A DNA stretch of 64,000 nucleotides from CAVSJA01 sp963728145 (GCA_963728145.1 CAVSJA010000004.1:1-64000), one strand, 5' to 3'; positions 17,362 through 26,950 are shown, counted from the stretch's first letter. The notes: generated by a model from the letters alone, not told the origin. Numbers and translations are program-made.

Positions 17362-18401
17362 GAGTGAAGATTTAATTGAAGCGAACTGGTGAACCATTCT
17401 CCATTCCGATGGATGTCGAGTGAATGATCCTTATCATATAATAAATTTAAGCGTCTTTTTACATTGACCAGCCCAATGCCGGAAGAATTATCCTTGACTT
17501 CCTCGGGCGCTTCGCGATATTTATTGCGGACATTAAATTCCAACACATTATTTCTTGCTTTAAGAACAATATCGATTTGTGGACTTTCGATCAATGCAGT
17601 ACCATGCTTGAAGGCATTTTCCACGAAAGGGATCAATAGCATTGGCTCGATATCATAATTCTTATCAACATCATTTAACAACACATTCACCGCAACCTTT
17701 TTCCCAAATCTTTGCTGTTGAAGATCAATATAGCTCTGGAGGTATTCGATCTCTTTTTCCAATGGAACTTTTTGTTCATCCGCTTCGTAGAGCATATAAC
17801 GCATCAGCGAAGACAGTTTTATAAGTGAAGGCTCGAGTTGATCGGATTGTTTGCGCGCAAGGGCCACCATATTATTCAATACATTGAACATAAAATGCGG
17901 ACTCACTTGTGAACGCAGCAGGGTCAATTCGGTCTTGACTCTTTCGGTTTCCTTATCCTTAAGCAGTTTATCCGCTTCCATCTTGTCCTTGATCATCCGG
18001 TACGCCATACTACAGGCTAGAATGAATAAGAGCGGAAAAATATTAAACGAGGCATTTTTAAGGTTGAAGGACAAAGTACGTTAGCAGTTTGAAACAGAAG
18101 CCAGGTCTGCAATCACAAAAACTGCATAAAGTGCTACCAGTGAAAGGAAGTAGTAGCTTATTTTTCTTCGGAGAAGCAATTTGGGAAGAAGAACATTTGC
18201 ATTCAGGTAAAAAGTTCCAATCAACAAAACCGCCGTGGTCGCATAAAAGACCATTGGAAAATATTCCGGTGCCTTTTGTTTTGAATTCTGGTTGCTATTT
18301 TCTCCGGGACGCAGTAAAAAAGGTAGAGAAAACAATAAGAGCCATGTTGCAATATGCAATAGAATAACGACCCATTTGCGGGAATACCAGGCTGATGACA
18401 T
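17358..18401 (-). pseudogene. LytS-type sensor histidine kinase interrupted by an in-frame stop
   Basis: One continuous frame of 348 codons with a TAA at 18083-18081. The first part (18401-18081) has three or four membrane segments (WVVILLHIATWLLLFSLPFL, YFLSLVALYAVFVIADLA). After the stop the same frame continues RTLSFNLKNASFNIFPLLFI, a coiled segment KETERVKTELTLLRSQ, the His_kinase box SPHFMFNVLNNM with the phospho-accepting His, and the ATPase motifs VENAFKHG and GIGLVNVKRRL. No frame shift is needed: C-stop-R replaces what was presumably C-Q/K/E-R. The C-terminal part could still be made from the TTG at 18074, as a kinase with one membrane segment and no sensor. It overlaps the regulator by ATGA. 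Confidence 0.85.
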
Positions 18402-18516
18402 AAGAACAAATTTGGGGGATTATTGGGAGAATATAGTTTATGTGCGACGAAACAGGAGATTTTGTAGACCAAAGCGGCTTCTATTCTGTGCGGGATGGAC
18501 AATGACGCAAGGTTTT

Positions 18517-18573
18517 TGAACAGAAGAACAGAGGAACAGCAGAACAGATGAGCAGTAGAACAGCAGAACAGAA
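18517..18573. repeat. Array of AGAACAG-type 8-9-bp units
   Basis: Repeats of GAACAGAAGAACAGAGGAACAG with variants GAGCAGTAGAACAGCAG. The same unit makes up 35588-35678 after the ABC permease gene. The array lies about 45 bases beyond the stop of the TonB receptor gene at 18614. Confidence 0.8.
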
Positions 18574-18613
18574 TTAGTTGCTCAAAGGCTCCCCTTTTGG
18601 GGGGCGCGGGGTG

Positions 18614-20981
18614 TTAGAACTTCCCAATAAGCGTCACCCCATACGTCTTCGGATCACCGAGATGAATTGCTCCGAAATCGTAGCCGTATGCAATGAATGT
18701 TTTATCGGTAAGATTTCGTCCCCATAAATAAAGCTCGACGTGTTTTGAAGCAACACCAAAGCGCGTATGTAATAAACTATAAGGAGACTGCCGGAGGGTA
18801 TTGGCCAGATCGAAATAGTGTTCGCCGAGATAATGCCATTCGCCTCTCACGATCAATTTGATTTGCTGTTTACCACCCAATATATAGCTGTATTGTGCCG
18901 CGAGCATTGAAGTAATGTTCGGGGTGAAGATCTGTTTGTTTCCGGAGAGATCAACTTCGATTCCTTCCTGGGATAATTTCAAATCCTTGTATTCTGCATC
19001 TGTATAACCTGCATTATAATCTATTTCCAATCCTTTGATCGGAGTTGTACTGATCTCTACCTCAAATCCCTTACTATCCAGTGTACCCGCATTTCTGGTC
19101 ACTGTGATCGCATCCGGCAGAATAAGCGTTGGAATCTGTACGTCATTCACCTGTGACAGGAATAGCGCAATATTTATTCTGAGTTTTTTGTTGAAAAAAT
19201 CATTTTTTGATCCTAATTCAAGATTATTGCTGTATTCAGGATCATAGGGATATAATGGAGGCTGGGAAGGATCGGTTGACAATTGCGTAAATCCGCCAGT
19301 GCGAAAACCCCTTGCATAAGTTATATACAAATTATGGTACACATCAATCTCATAAGCCCATCCGATTTTTGGAGATAAGGCACTAAAGTCTGCCGCGGCT
19401 GTTGTATCGGGTGTTACGACAAAAGCTGGATCAGGAGTTTTCTCATATTCGCCTCTTACAGTAAATTTTTTCTTTTCGTAATCATAACGAATCCCTGCAA
19501 GGAATTTTAGTTTGGGGGTGAAAGAATAGCTGGCCTGACCAAATAATGCGAAGCCCGTGTTCTTTCCCATGTTGAAATTTGTCAATGAGAAATTGTTATC
19601 TGGCAAACCAAGAAGTTGTGCATCTTCACCAAAATGAGTTGTTTGTTTTACAGGATTATCCTGGTGAAAGAAATAAGCCCCTGCCGTCCATTGCAGTCTT
19701 GAATCAGATGTTGCGGGATTTGAAAACTTGAATTCTTGCGTAACAACCTGTACCCTGTTCCAATTCAGCTCCATAGTTGTTAATGATGGTAACGCCGTCA
19801 ATTGCTGAAAAATCTCCATCAAGTGGTCCTTCGTAATAGCGATGATTGGATTGATAAGCTGTTTGTGAACTGAAATTAAAATTTTGACCAGAATGGTTAA
19901 TGGAAACGGAAGTATTCATTGTATTATCAATCATCCTTGTCGTTGCATTTTGCGTCAGCTTAAAAGGATCGTCTAATGTACTTTGAACGTCAAAAGTCAG
20001 GGGAAAAGGCCCGTTGTTCCGGTTATCCTGGTGTTTGAAGTTGAAGTTTATATTCCAATTGGGATTCAGGATCCATTTCAAATAATAGTTTCCGGTAATG
20101 CCATCTTTTTTATCGTAGTCGCTTTGATTGTAAAGATTTGTATAGAAACCATCTGACTGGTTGCGCTGCATCGCGATCCCAAGGAAAAGTTTATCCTTAA
20201 CTAAGGGCGTCCGAATTCCTGCGCCGATCCTCAATTGTGACCTGTTCGCAACATTGATCTCGGCAAAGCCTTTTGTAATATTTTGCGGTTGTTGAGTGAT
20301 GATATTGATCACTCCACCCATTGCGTTTCTTCCATATAGCGTTCCTTGCGGGCCACGCAATACTTCGATCCGTTCAATATCGAAGAGATTGGCGATATAA
20401 GTATCTAATCCAAACTGGTTCACGCCATCTATATATGTTGTAACAGCCGGATCATAAGAAGTTGTAGTAATGCCGCGAATAGAAGTCACATTTCTTTCAT
20501 CGCCGGAATGGTTTGAATAAAGATTAGGAACAACAGCGGTCAATTCCCTCGTATTCCAAATTCGGTATTGTTGAACTTTTCTTGCGTTGAGTGCAGTTGC
20601 GCTTATCGGAATATGCTGGAGAATTTCTTCTTTTTTTTGGACACTCACTAAAACGTCTTCCAGTAACTGCGCTTCCGGTGTAAGCCTGATTACCATTTCA
20701 GTGAACAAGTTCCAGGGAATAATAGTTTTTTCTTCCTGGCTTGCATATCCAATCGCGGTAATCTGCAACCTATAATCTCCTGCAGGAATGTTTAAGAACT
20801 GAAATTTCCCAGAAGTATCCGTGATGGTAGTCTTCTGTGCATTAATCAGGTGGACTGACGCACCGGCAATGGGACTTGATTTTTCATCAACAACTTTACC
20901 AGATAATATAAGTTTGTTTTGGGTAAATCCAGAGTTAACGATGCTGATTATAAACAAGAGGCAATAAATCTTCTTATGCAT
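18614..20981 (-). pseudogene. TonB-dependent receptor, frameshifted
   Basis: Two frames join into one receptor of about 789 codons. The first (20981 to about 19770) has a signal peptide (MHKKIYCLLFIISIVNSGFT), a carboxypeptidase-regulatory domain (LILSGKVVDEKSSPIAGASV), and a plug with SIRGITTTSYDPAVTTYIDG and GPQGTLYGRNAMGGVINIIT. It slips in the sequence GCTGAATTGGAACAG near 19755-19775 and the other frame continues NWNRVQVVTQEFKFSNPATS into a normal barrel (FALFGQASYSFTPKLKFLAG, YARGFRTGGFTQLS) and ends GVTLIGKF. The span of 2368 bases is 3n+1, so one extra base. The plug resembles FecA/iron-complex type receptors rather than SusC. No SusD is adjacent. Mutation or sequencing error cannot be told apart here. 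Confidence 0.85.
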
Positions 20982-21047
20982 AATGCAATATTGGATGGTT
21001 CGGATTGATTTTGGGGAGGAGTAATTGATTGACGGTTATATTAATAA

Positions 21048-22061
21048 TTAAGAGAGCAAAGCTCCTGTTTTTTCAAGTAATTTCTTTGTTGCGCGTACAC
21101 CTTCATCGTTTGAAAGATAACTGGTATCCTTGGCCATGCTATGAAAGATACCACCTTCATATTCGATTCCGATATAACCTTTGAAGCCTGAGTCCTTCAC
21201 TAATTTCATCATCCGGCTGATATCAGTTTCAGTTTCATTTCCGGCTGCATCAAACTTGTGGGTCTTCGCACTTACGCCTTTAGCATAGGGAAGAAGTTCG
21301 GCAACGCCTTTATATCGATCATATTCTTCAAGGCATTTAGTACCCATCCATCCAGCGATATCATTTGTTTCGGGTTTAGTGCGGCGAATACAGAAGTTTG
21401 CAAAGTCGATCAATGTCCCTGCATTGGGATGATTCAATTGTTTCATAACTCCAGCAAGCCATTGCCCATTGCAAGACCGGCCCGTATGATTCTCGATTAG
21501 AATATTGACACCGGTTTGTTTGCCGTATTCAAGTAGTCTGCCATATCCATCAACAGCGGCTTTGGCTTCATCTTCTGCCGTGCCGGTCAAATCCATTGAG
21601 CCGATATTTACCCTAATCGCCGAACAACCCAAAGTTTTTGCGGCATCCACCCATTTATGGTGATCAGTAACCGCTTTTTTTCTTTTTGCTTCGTCGAGAT
21701 CGCTGATATTCGAAGCATCTACCATAATGAGATGATTCTTCACGCCCAGATCATCGGAACGTTGCTTCAGGTCTTTTAAATAGGCAACATCTCCTTCCTT
21801 ACCTGCAAAGAACATAGAAACATATTCCAGCACTTCGATTCCAAAATCATTCTTTGCCTTTGATGCGAAATCTGTATTCTTGAATTTTCCCTGCCAGAAA
21901 TCTGAAGCAAAAGAGAATTCGGCAAGTGATATAGTGAAGAATAATTTCTTTTGATAAGTGGCGGCCTGGAGGAATTGAGGAATAGAAGAAGCCAATCCAA
22001 ATCCTGCAGCGGCAGCGCCGATATCTTTAATAAATTTCCTGCGACTTGCTCCTGGATTCAT
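21048..22061 (-). CDS. Sugar phosphate isomerase/epimerase family protein with Tat-like leader
   Basis: A 337-aa TIM-barrel protein of the AP-endonuclease-2/xylose-isomerase-like group. A twin-arginine leader (SRRKFIKDIGAAAAGFGLAS) indicates export folded. The barrel has GIEVLEYVSMFFAG, HLIMVDASNIS, CSAIRVNIGSMD, VNILIENHTGRS, LIDFANFCIR, KTHKFDA and KGYIGIEYEGG; the Glu, His and Asp in these strands are the usual metal ligands. Such proteins act as epimerases or isomerases of sugars, often in degradation loci. I chose the ATG at 22061 to begin close to the RR motif; the ATG at 22082 would overlap the preceding gene by 17 bases. It is probably cotranscribed with the VOC gene upstream. Confidence 0.85.
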   Translation of the reverse strand: MNPGASRRKFIKDIGAAAAGFGLASSIPQFLQAATYQKKLFFTISLAEFSFASDFWQGKFKNTDFASKAKNDFGIEVLEYVSMFFAGKEGDVAYLKDLKQRSDDLGVKNHLIMVDASNISDLDEAKRKKAVTDHHKWVDAAKTLGCSAIRVNIGSMDLTGTAEDEAKAAVDGYGRLLEYGKQTGVNILIENHTGRSCNGQWLAGVMKQLNHPNAGTLIDFANFCIRRTKPETNDIAGWMGTKCLEEYDRYKGVAELLPYAKGVSAKTHKFDAAGNETETDISRMMKLVKDSGFKGYIGIEYEGGIFHSMAKDTSYLSNDEGVRATKKLLEKTGALLS

Positions 22062-22065
22062 TTCA

Positions 22066-22536
22066 TTAATATTTATCGTCATTGATTTCGATCCAATAAC
22101 CGTCCGGGTCTTGGATGCCTATCTGTTTTACGCCATCCGGTCTCACAGTAGGTTCTTTTCCCGTGCCACCAGCCCAGGTATAATAGCGGATATTATTCTC
22201 ATCAAGATGTTTTAGAAATTCATCGAATGGGATAACACTAAACGATAAATGGTTGTCTCTTGTATGCACTTCTTCTTTTGGATTGCCCTGCACCACATGC
22301 AACTGGCAATGCTCGCCGACCTTATACCATGAATGTCGCCCGACCTTGAATGGCTCTTCTATTTTTTCCAGCTTCATGATCTTTTCATAGAATTCACTAC
22401 TCTTTTTAAGATCTTTTACCGAGATCGCGTAGTGATTAAAACCTGATTTAAACACGTGTTTTTTATTTTTGAAGGCAACAAGAAAGATAAGGCAAGCGGT
22501 GAGCGGTATAAATAATATTAGAAATATCTTTTTCAT
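22066..22536 (-). CDS. Membrane-anchored VOC-family protein
   Basis: A 156-aa protein with an N-terminal hydrophobic anchor or signal (MKKIFLILFIPLTACLIFLV) and a single glyoxalase-like module: FNHYAISVKDLKKSSEFYEK, the ligand-like His in GEHCQLHVVQG, HLSFSVIPFDEFLKHLDE and the end GIQDPDGYWIEIND. The final DPDGxxIEI box and the first NHYAI box provide the usual metal residues (His and Glu). The ATG at 22536 fits the anchor; the frame extends to 22632 without support. It is close to the Tat-exported isomerase gene downstream, so both may work in the envelope. Substrate unknown. Confidence 0.85.
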   Translation of the reverse strand: MKKIFLILFIPLTACLIFLVAFKNKKHVFKSGFNHYAISVKDLKKSSEFYEKIMKLEKIEEPFKVGRHSWYKVGEHCQLHVVQGNPKEEVHTRDNHLSFSVIPFDEFLKHLDENNIRYYTWAGGTGKEPTVRPDGVKQIGIQDPDGYWIEINDDKY

Positions 22537-22639
22537 CGTTACTTGATTGTAGTGCAATCTAATAAAATGGTGGCAATTGGGCGGTAGTTCTTCCTCAATT
22601 GAGACTTGACTAAAGTGTAAGAGTTTTACCACGGAGACG

Positions 22640-22883
22640 CAAAGGCCTTTAGATTAATAATGTTCTTTGACAATATTGGAATAAGGAATTGTTTGAAGCT
22701 AGAAATTTGTGAAAGAGAATGGGGTGAACTTTGCAAAGGCATAGACTAAGGGGTCTATTCCGCGTATCAGTCCCCATCCTCCTTCACGGTTGCCAAGGCC
22801 CAGTTAGAATACTAAGTCCTACAGAGACTAATTAAAGGTCTTAGGCTAGGCAACTTTTTAATAAAAGTCCTAAAAACAAAGCT
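22640..22883 (+). ncRNA. IS110 left-end non-coding region, candidate bridge RNA
   Basis: The stretch before the transposase gene holds no gene but contains the left 9-bp inverted repeat TCCGCGTAT (22759-22767) and about 115 bases of spacer. IS110-group elements encode a bridge (seeker) RNA in the left-end non-coding DNA. Here the left non-coding end is much longer than the right (about 26 bases between stop and inverted repeat), which fits the IS110 layout rather than IS1111. TTAGAATAC at 22805-22813 also occurs at the right end (23903-23911), as a guide matching the element's own end would. The RNA itself is inferred from the family. Confidence 0.45.
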
Positions 22884-23916
22884 ATGAAAGTTCCTCAAAT
22901 CATCGGAGCCGACCTCTCCAAAAAAACTATTGATTTTGTCAGCCATGCCTTCAATACTCATCTTCAGATAAGTAACGATGCTGAAGGTTTCCAGGAACTA
23001 ATGACCTGGCTGGCCAGGCAAAAAATTATTACTTCAGAAATTATGATTGTGATGGAACACACCGGACTTTACAGTTGCGCACTTGAAGAGTTTCTGCATC
23101 TGAATTGCATTGCTTTTTCTAAAGTATCTGGCCTGGCTATCAAGCGTTCGATGGGACTTGTTCGGGGCAAAAATGACAAGATCGATGCACGCAGAATTGC
23201 TCAGTATGGTTTTGAAAAACAAAACAGCCTGACAATAGAGCAAGCTCCAAACGAGATGTTTAAACAGCTCAAATTGCTTTATTCCACCCGTGCAAAACTG
23301 GTTCAGCAACGGGCAGGTTTACTTACCACGGTACAGGAATATCAGCAAGCACTGGCATTGAAAAAATCGAATCTGGTCCTTAGCTCGCATTTGCGCATCA
23401 TCCGAACACTGGATCTGGAAATTAAAAAGCTGGATGCTGCTATTAAAGCAATGGTCGAAACAGATGAAAAGATCAATACCAATTATCGCTTGTTGCAAAC
23501 TATCAAAGGCGTGGGCAAGGTACTGGCACTGGCGATGATCATTAAAACCGGAAATTTTACCCGCTTTGTAAATAGCCGAAAGTTTGCCAGCTTTTGCGGG
23601 ACAGCACCTTTTGAACATCGATCAGGAACAAGTATCCGTGGTAAAACCAAAGTCAGTCACCTGGCTGATAAAGCAGTGAAAACTTTACTGGACCTAAGTG
23701 CTAAATCCGCTATCCAATATGACAAAGAACTACGTGAATATTATTTAAAAAGAATCGCCGCAGGAAAAGCTAAAATGAGTACTATCAACAACGTTCGAAA
23801 CAAGATCCTGCACCGAATCTTCGCTGTTATCAACCGACAATCACCTTATCAACCAATATTTAATCCAACCCTAAAAAACTAAAATTTGTTTTATTCCAAG
23901 TCTTAGAATACGCGGA
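22759..23916 (+). mobile_element. IS110-family insertion sequence
   Basis: The element carries a complete DEDD transposase gene (22884-23882). Nine-bp inverted repeats TCCGCGTAT (22759-22767) and ATACGCGGA (23908-23916) bracket it. The exact ends may lie a few bases outside these repeats, and no target duplication is expected for this family. It sits between the VOC/isomerase pair and the serine hydrolase gene and does not interrupt a gene. Confidence 0.75.
22884..23882 (+). CDS. IS110-family DEDD transposase
   Basis: A 332-aa recombinase. The N-terminal RuvC-like DEDD domain has Asp in IIGADLSKKTIDF (Asp9), Glu in MIVMEHTGLYS (Glu58), and the pair in KNDKIDARRIAQYG. A helical middle follows (residues about 140-200). 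The C-terminal Tnp_IS110/IS116/IS902 domain carries LLQTIKGVGKVLALAMIIKT, FASFCGTAPFEHRSGTSIRG and KTKVSH; the Ser in the last block is the catalytic serine that makes the covalent link to DNA. Length and domain order are complete, so the element could be active. Family members act with an RNA encoded by the element that picks donor and target sites. Confidence 0.95.
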   Translation: MKVPQIIGADLSKKTIDFVSHAFNTHLQISNDAEGFQELMTWLARQKIITSEIMIVMEHTGLYSCALEEFLHLNCIAFSKVSGLAIKRSMGLVRGKNDKIDARRIAQYGFEKQNSLTIEQAPNEMFKQLKLLYSTRAKLVQQRAGLLTTVQEYQQALALKKSNLVLSSHLRIIRTLDLEIKKLDAAIKAMVETDEKINTNYRLLQTIKGVGKVLALAMIIKTGNFTRFVNSRKFASFCGTAPFEHRSGTSIRGKTKVSHLADKAVKTLLDLSAKSAIQYDKELREYYLKRIAAGKAKMSTINNVRNKILHRIFAVINRQSPYQPIFNPTLKN

Positions 23917-24088
23917 GATTTGAATTCTTTTGTTCATAGAGGGTTGTCAACGTTACTGAACGACTAAATCCCTCCGTCCCGCCACGGCGGGAGTAGAATT
24001 CTTCGCACATCAGGTTGATTGTAAGGAATGAGCTTAATCGCAGAGAAATATTCGATAAATTCGAAACCAATTTTCCAAACTACTTTTT

Positions 24089-25342
24089 ATGATCCTAGCT
24101 AATAGACTAATCGCAGTCGTTATCAGCACCTGTTTACTGCCGTTTACAAACGTTTGCTATTCCCAGCAGAAAAAAGCGGTTCCCGAAACTTATTATCCTC
24201 CAATGGGTAAATGGGAACAAAAAAGTCCCGGAGCTGTGGGAGTGGATTCGACATTGCTTAATGAGGCGATTCAATTTGCAATTAGCAGTGAATCAAAAGC
24301 TCCCCGTGATCTGAAACAGGCGCATTACCAAAGTGCATTTGGAAGAGAGCCATTTGGATTCCCGATTGGTCCATTGAAAGAGAGAGGTCCCTGTACAGGT
24401 TTGATCATTAAGAATGGTTATCTCATCGCGCGTTGGGGTGAGCCGGATCGGGTGGATCTTACGTTCAGCATGGCCAAAAGTATCGTATCATCAATGGTCG
24501 GGTTGGCCTATGATCAGGGATTGATTGCAAACATCAATGATAAGGTGTATACCTATATGGCGCCAATCATTCCTTATCATCCCGACAGGTCAGATATGAA
24601 TAAAGCAGCGGAATTGAGTGAAAAAAATGATGTGATCGAATTATTCAATACGCCGCATAACAAAAAGATCAGTTGGGATCATTTGCTACGTCAGACCAGC
24701 GATTGGGAAGGAACATTATGGGGAAAGCCGGATTGGGCTGATCGTCCAACCCAGAATGCGGCCGAATGGCAAACAAGGGCGCGCAATGAACCGGGTACAG
24801 TTTACAAATACAATGACACAAGAGTAAATGTGCTTGCGTTGGCAATTCTGAATTTATGGCGAAAGCCCTTGCCTGTTGTGGCGAAAGAAAAGTTGATGGA
24901 TCCCATCGGAGCATCATCAACCTGGAGATGGACGGGATATGAGAATTCATGGGTGATCATGGATGGAGCAATGGTTCAATCGGTGAGTGGCGGCTCGCAT
25001 TGGGGAGGTGGACTATTCATCAATGCGTATGATCAGGCGAGATTTGGATATCTCACATTACGCAATGGAAAATGGAAGGATAAACAGATCATATCTGAGC
25101 AGTGGATCAAAATGGCAAAAACGCCAACGAGTGTACAGGATACCTATGGTTTTATGAATTTCTTTCTAAACACGAATAAAAAGTTATATGCAAGCGCACC
25201 AGCCACCGCATTTGCGCATATTGGTGCAGGTACGAATATGGTCTATGTTGATCCGGAGCATGACCTGGTAATTGTAACAAGATGGATTGAGAATAACGCC
25301 TTGAATGGATTGATTGAAAGAGTGATAAAGAGTATTAAATAA
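24089..25342 (+). CDS. Serine hydrolase, beta-lactamase class C-like
   Basis: A 417-aa exported protein with signal peptide ending near CYSQQ. The fold is that of class C beta-lactamases and esterases: the SxxK motif in FSMAKSIVSSMVG (catalytic Ser and Lys), the YxN-type motif in YKYNDTRVNVLALAI, and a late HIGAGTN motif that takes the KTG-like place. The N-terminal part has GAVGVDSTLLNEAIQF, as usual for Bacteroidota members. It probably acts on an ester or peptide in the periplasm. Its stop is one base from that of the convergent nitroreductase gene at 25344. It is not part of an operon. Confidence 0.88.
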   Translation: MILANRLIAVVISTCLLPFTNVCYSQQKKAVPETYYPPMGKWEQKSPGAVGVDSTLLNEAIQFAISSESKAPRDLKQAHYQSAFGREPFGFPIGPLKERGPCTGLIIKNGYLIARWGEPDRVDLTFSMAKSIVSSMVGLAYDQGLIANINDKVYTYMAPIIPYHPDRSDMNKAAELSEKNDVIELFNTPHNKKISWDHLLRQTSDWEGTLWGKPDWADRPTQNAAEWQTRARNEPGTVYKYNDTRVNVLALAILNLWRKPLPVVAKEKLMDPIGASSTWRWTGYENSWVIMDGAMVQSVSGGSHWGGGLFINAYDQARFGYLTLRNGKWKDKQIISEQWIKMAKTPTSVQDTYGFMNFFLNTNKKLYASAPATAFAHIGAGTNMVYVDPEHDLVIVTRWIENNALNGLIERVIKSIK

Positions 25343-25343
25343 A

Positions 25344-25934
25344 TTATTCGCTAACCCATTTCACTTTTTCTTCAATAGGTCCTGGTGTACGTGGCGCTGT
25401 TTTCACCTTAATATATCCCAATTGAAAAAAGCCCATGAGCTTATCATCGGGCTCCAATCCGAAGAATGGTTTTGCGGCTTCCATAAAAGTAATACCTCCG
25501 GTGGTCCAATAGCCGCCGATGCCGTAGACCTGCAGGCTATTGTAAATGTTTTGTATGGCACAGGCAACGGAAGCGATCTCTTCCATTTCAGGCAATTCAT
25601 TCGCGTGGCGTTTCAAACCGATCGCGATGACATGCGAACAGTTAAGTGGTGCAGTTTTTAATTTCTCGTATCTGTTCTGTTTGAAAGAATTGCCAGTATT
25701 TTCTTTGTAAATCTCTGCTTGTTTTTCCGCAAGTATTTTCAATCCCTCCCCGGTAAACACCACGAATCGCCAGGGTTCAGTCAATTTATGCGATGGTGCA
25801 TTATTCGCATTGCGCAAAAGTTCCCAAATAATTTCATCAGGAATTTTTTTCCCTTCTTCAAATTGATCATTAAACGTGCTTCTGCGGGTGCGAAGCAATT
25901 CGTTAACATCCGCAGGCGTGATTTTAGAATTCAT
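25344..25934 (-). CDS. Nitroreductase family flavoprotein
   Basis: A 196-aa FMN-dependent oxidoreductase. The N-terminal FMN site is LLRTRRSTFNDQFEEGKKIP followed by ELLRNANNAPSHKLTEPWRF (the PxxxxxPxRF-type box), and the C-terminal half has ASVACAIQNIYNSLQVYGIG and GYWTTGGITF, then EPDDKLMGFFQLGYIK. It reduces nitro or quinone compounds with NAD(P)H; the natural substrate is unknown. It is alone in its unit and converges with the serine hydrolase gene. Confidence 0.93.
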   Translation of the reverse strand: MNSKITPADVNELLRTRRSTFNDQFEEGKKIPDEIIWELLRNANNAPSHKLTEPWRFVVFTGEGLKILAEKQAEIYKENTGNSFKQNRYEKLKTAPLNCSHVIAIGLKRHANELPEMEEIASVACAIQNIYNSLQVYGIGGYWTTGGITFMEAAKPFFGLEPDDKLMGFFQLGYIKVKTAPRTPGPIEEKVKWVSE

Positions 25935-26017
25935 GTGGGCAAAGGTAGGGTTACAGAAGAATTCTTGTTCGTCCCCATATTAATCTTGTCCGAAGATGAA
26001 CATTATTTGCTTAATTA

Positions 26018-26479
26018 TTAAAGCAATGGATGAAAAAGATATCGGTCGTCGAATTTGACCTTGAATTCATTTAAAATGGCACGGTATTCATCGGGAAACG
26101 AAATGGTTTTGTGATGTTCTTGTTGATTAATGACGTATTTCACAATTCTATCAATATCCGATTCATGATAGCTGAAAGCTCCGTAGCCTTGCTGCCAATG
26201 AAATTTGTGTTTGGTCAATTTCTTCTTATTAATCCATTCAGAAGAATCGCACTTCGTGAGTCGCATCAGTTCAGATATTGATTGGTTCGGATTTAATCCA
26301 CCAAATATGTGAATATGATCCTGGACATTGTTTATTGCAAGCATCTTGTGTCCATTGTTTTCTAAGATACCAGTAATGTATTTGCGCATTTCTTCATCCC
26401 AATCAGTATCTAAAACGGCCGCGCGGTATTTAACCGCGAAAACATATTGAATGTACAATTGTGTGTATGTATTTGGCAT
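26018..26479 (-). mobile_element. REP-associated tyrosine transposase (RAYT), IS200-like TnpA
   Basis: A 153-aa single-strand transposase of the Y1 family. The metal-binding HxH motif is DHIHIFGG near residue 66, and the catalytic Tyr lies in the helix DRIVKYVINQQEHH (about residue 117). QLYIQYVFAVKYRAAVLD at the start is the usual first strand. It has no second gene and no terminal repeats of its own; instead, palindromic REP copies lie just upstream (26633-27035) and at the window start. This is the typical setting of RAYTs, which move REP/REPIN sequences. Length fits the family. Confidence 0.92.
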
Positions 26480-26632
26480 ATAAACATCATTTCTTGCAAA
26501 TAAATCAATGCGCCAAACCTGGCCATGATGTTTTCCTCAACTTTAGAATGTATTTTAATCAAATCATTACGGTGAAAAGACGGTAAAATTTGATGAAAAA
26601 ACATCGCTTCGAAATATGCGTGAGCCGGTTTA

Positions 26633-26713
26633 ACAGGTAGCCCCTACGGGGCAATGAAGTTGGGACAACGGGGTATCGCGTTTGGCTACAAACAGGTAGC
26701 CGCTACGCGGCAT
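26633..26713. repeat. REP copy beside the RAYT gene
   Basis: AACAGGTAGCCCCTACGGGG followed by AATGAAGTTGGGACAACGG, then GGCTACAAACAGGTAGCCGC. The first half is the reverse complement of the second half of the repeat at 26951-27035 and of 1-75. The palindromic GCCCCTACGGGGC core can form a small hairpin. Confidence 0.75.
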
Positions 26714-26730
26714 AAGGCAAGACCGAGCTA

Positions 26731-26950
26731 ACGTGTTCTTTGAAACGCAATTAAGAAAGTCCGAAAGCTCTTATAGATACAACGAGTAACTGGTGACATA
26801 AGGCAAGTCCGAACGTGTTCTTTGAAACATAATTAAAAAATTCCGTAAGCTCTTCTGGATTCAACGAGTCACTGGTTACATAGGGCATGACAGTATGAAC
26901 TTATCTTTTGAAATATGATTGAAAAATTCTGGGAGCGCCGTCGAATACAA
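26731..26950. repeat. Degenerate tandem repeat, period about 82-86 bp
   Basis: Three successive copies begin with ACGTGTTCTTTGAAACGCAA (26731), ACGTGTTCTTTGAAACATAA (26813) and GAACTTATCTTTTGAAATA (26897). Each continues with a block ending in AAGCTCTT or GGGAGC and, in the first two, CAACGAGT.ACTGGT.ACATA. The third is more diverged and runs into the next REP copy. No gene is visible. Confidence 0.7.

Noticed and set aside
22884..23882. IS110 element as a gene disruptor of its flanks
   Set aside because: The flanking genes (ending or starting at 22536 and 24089) are complete, so the element sits in a gap.
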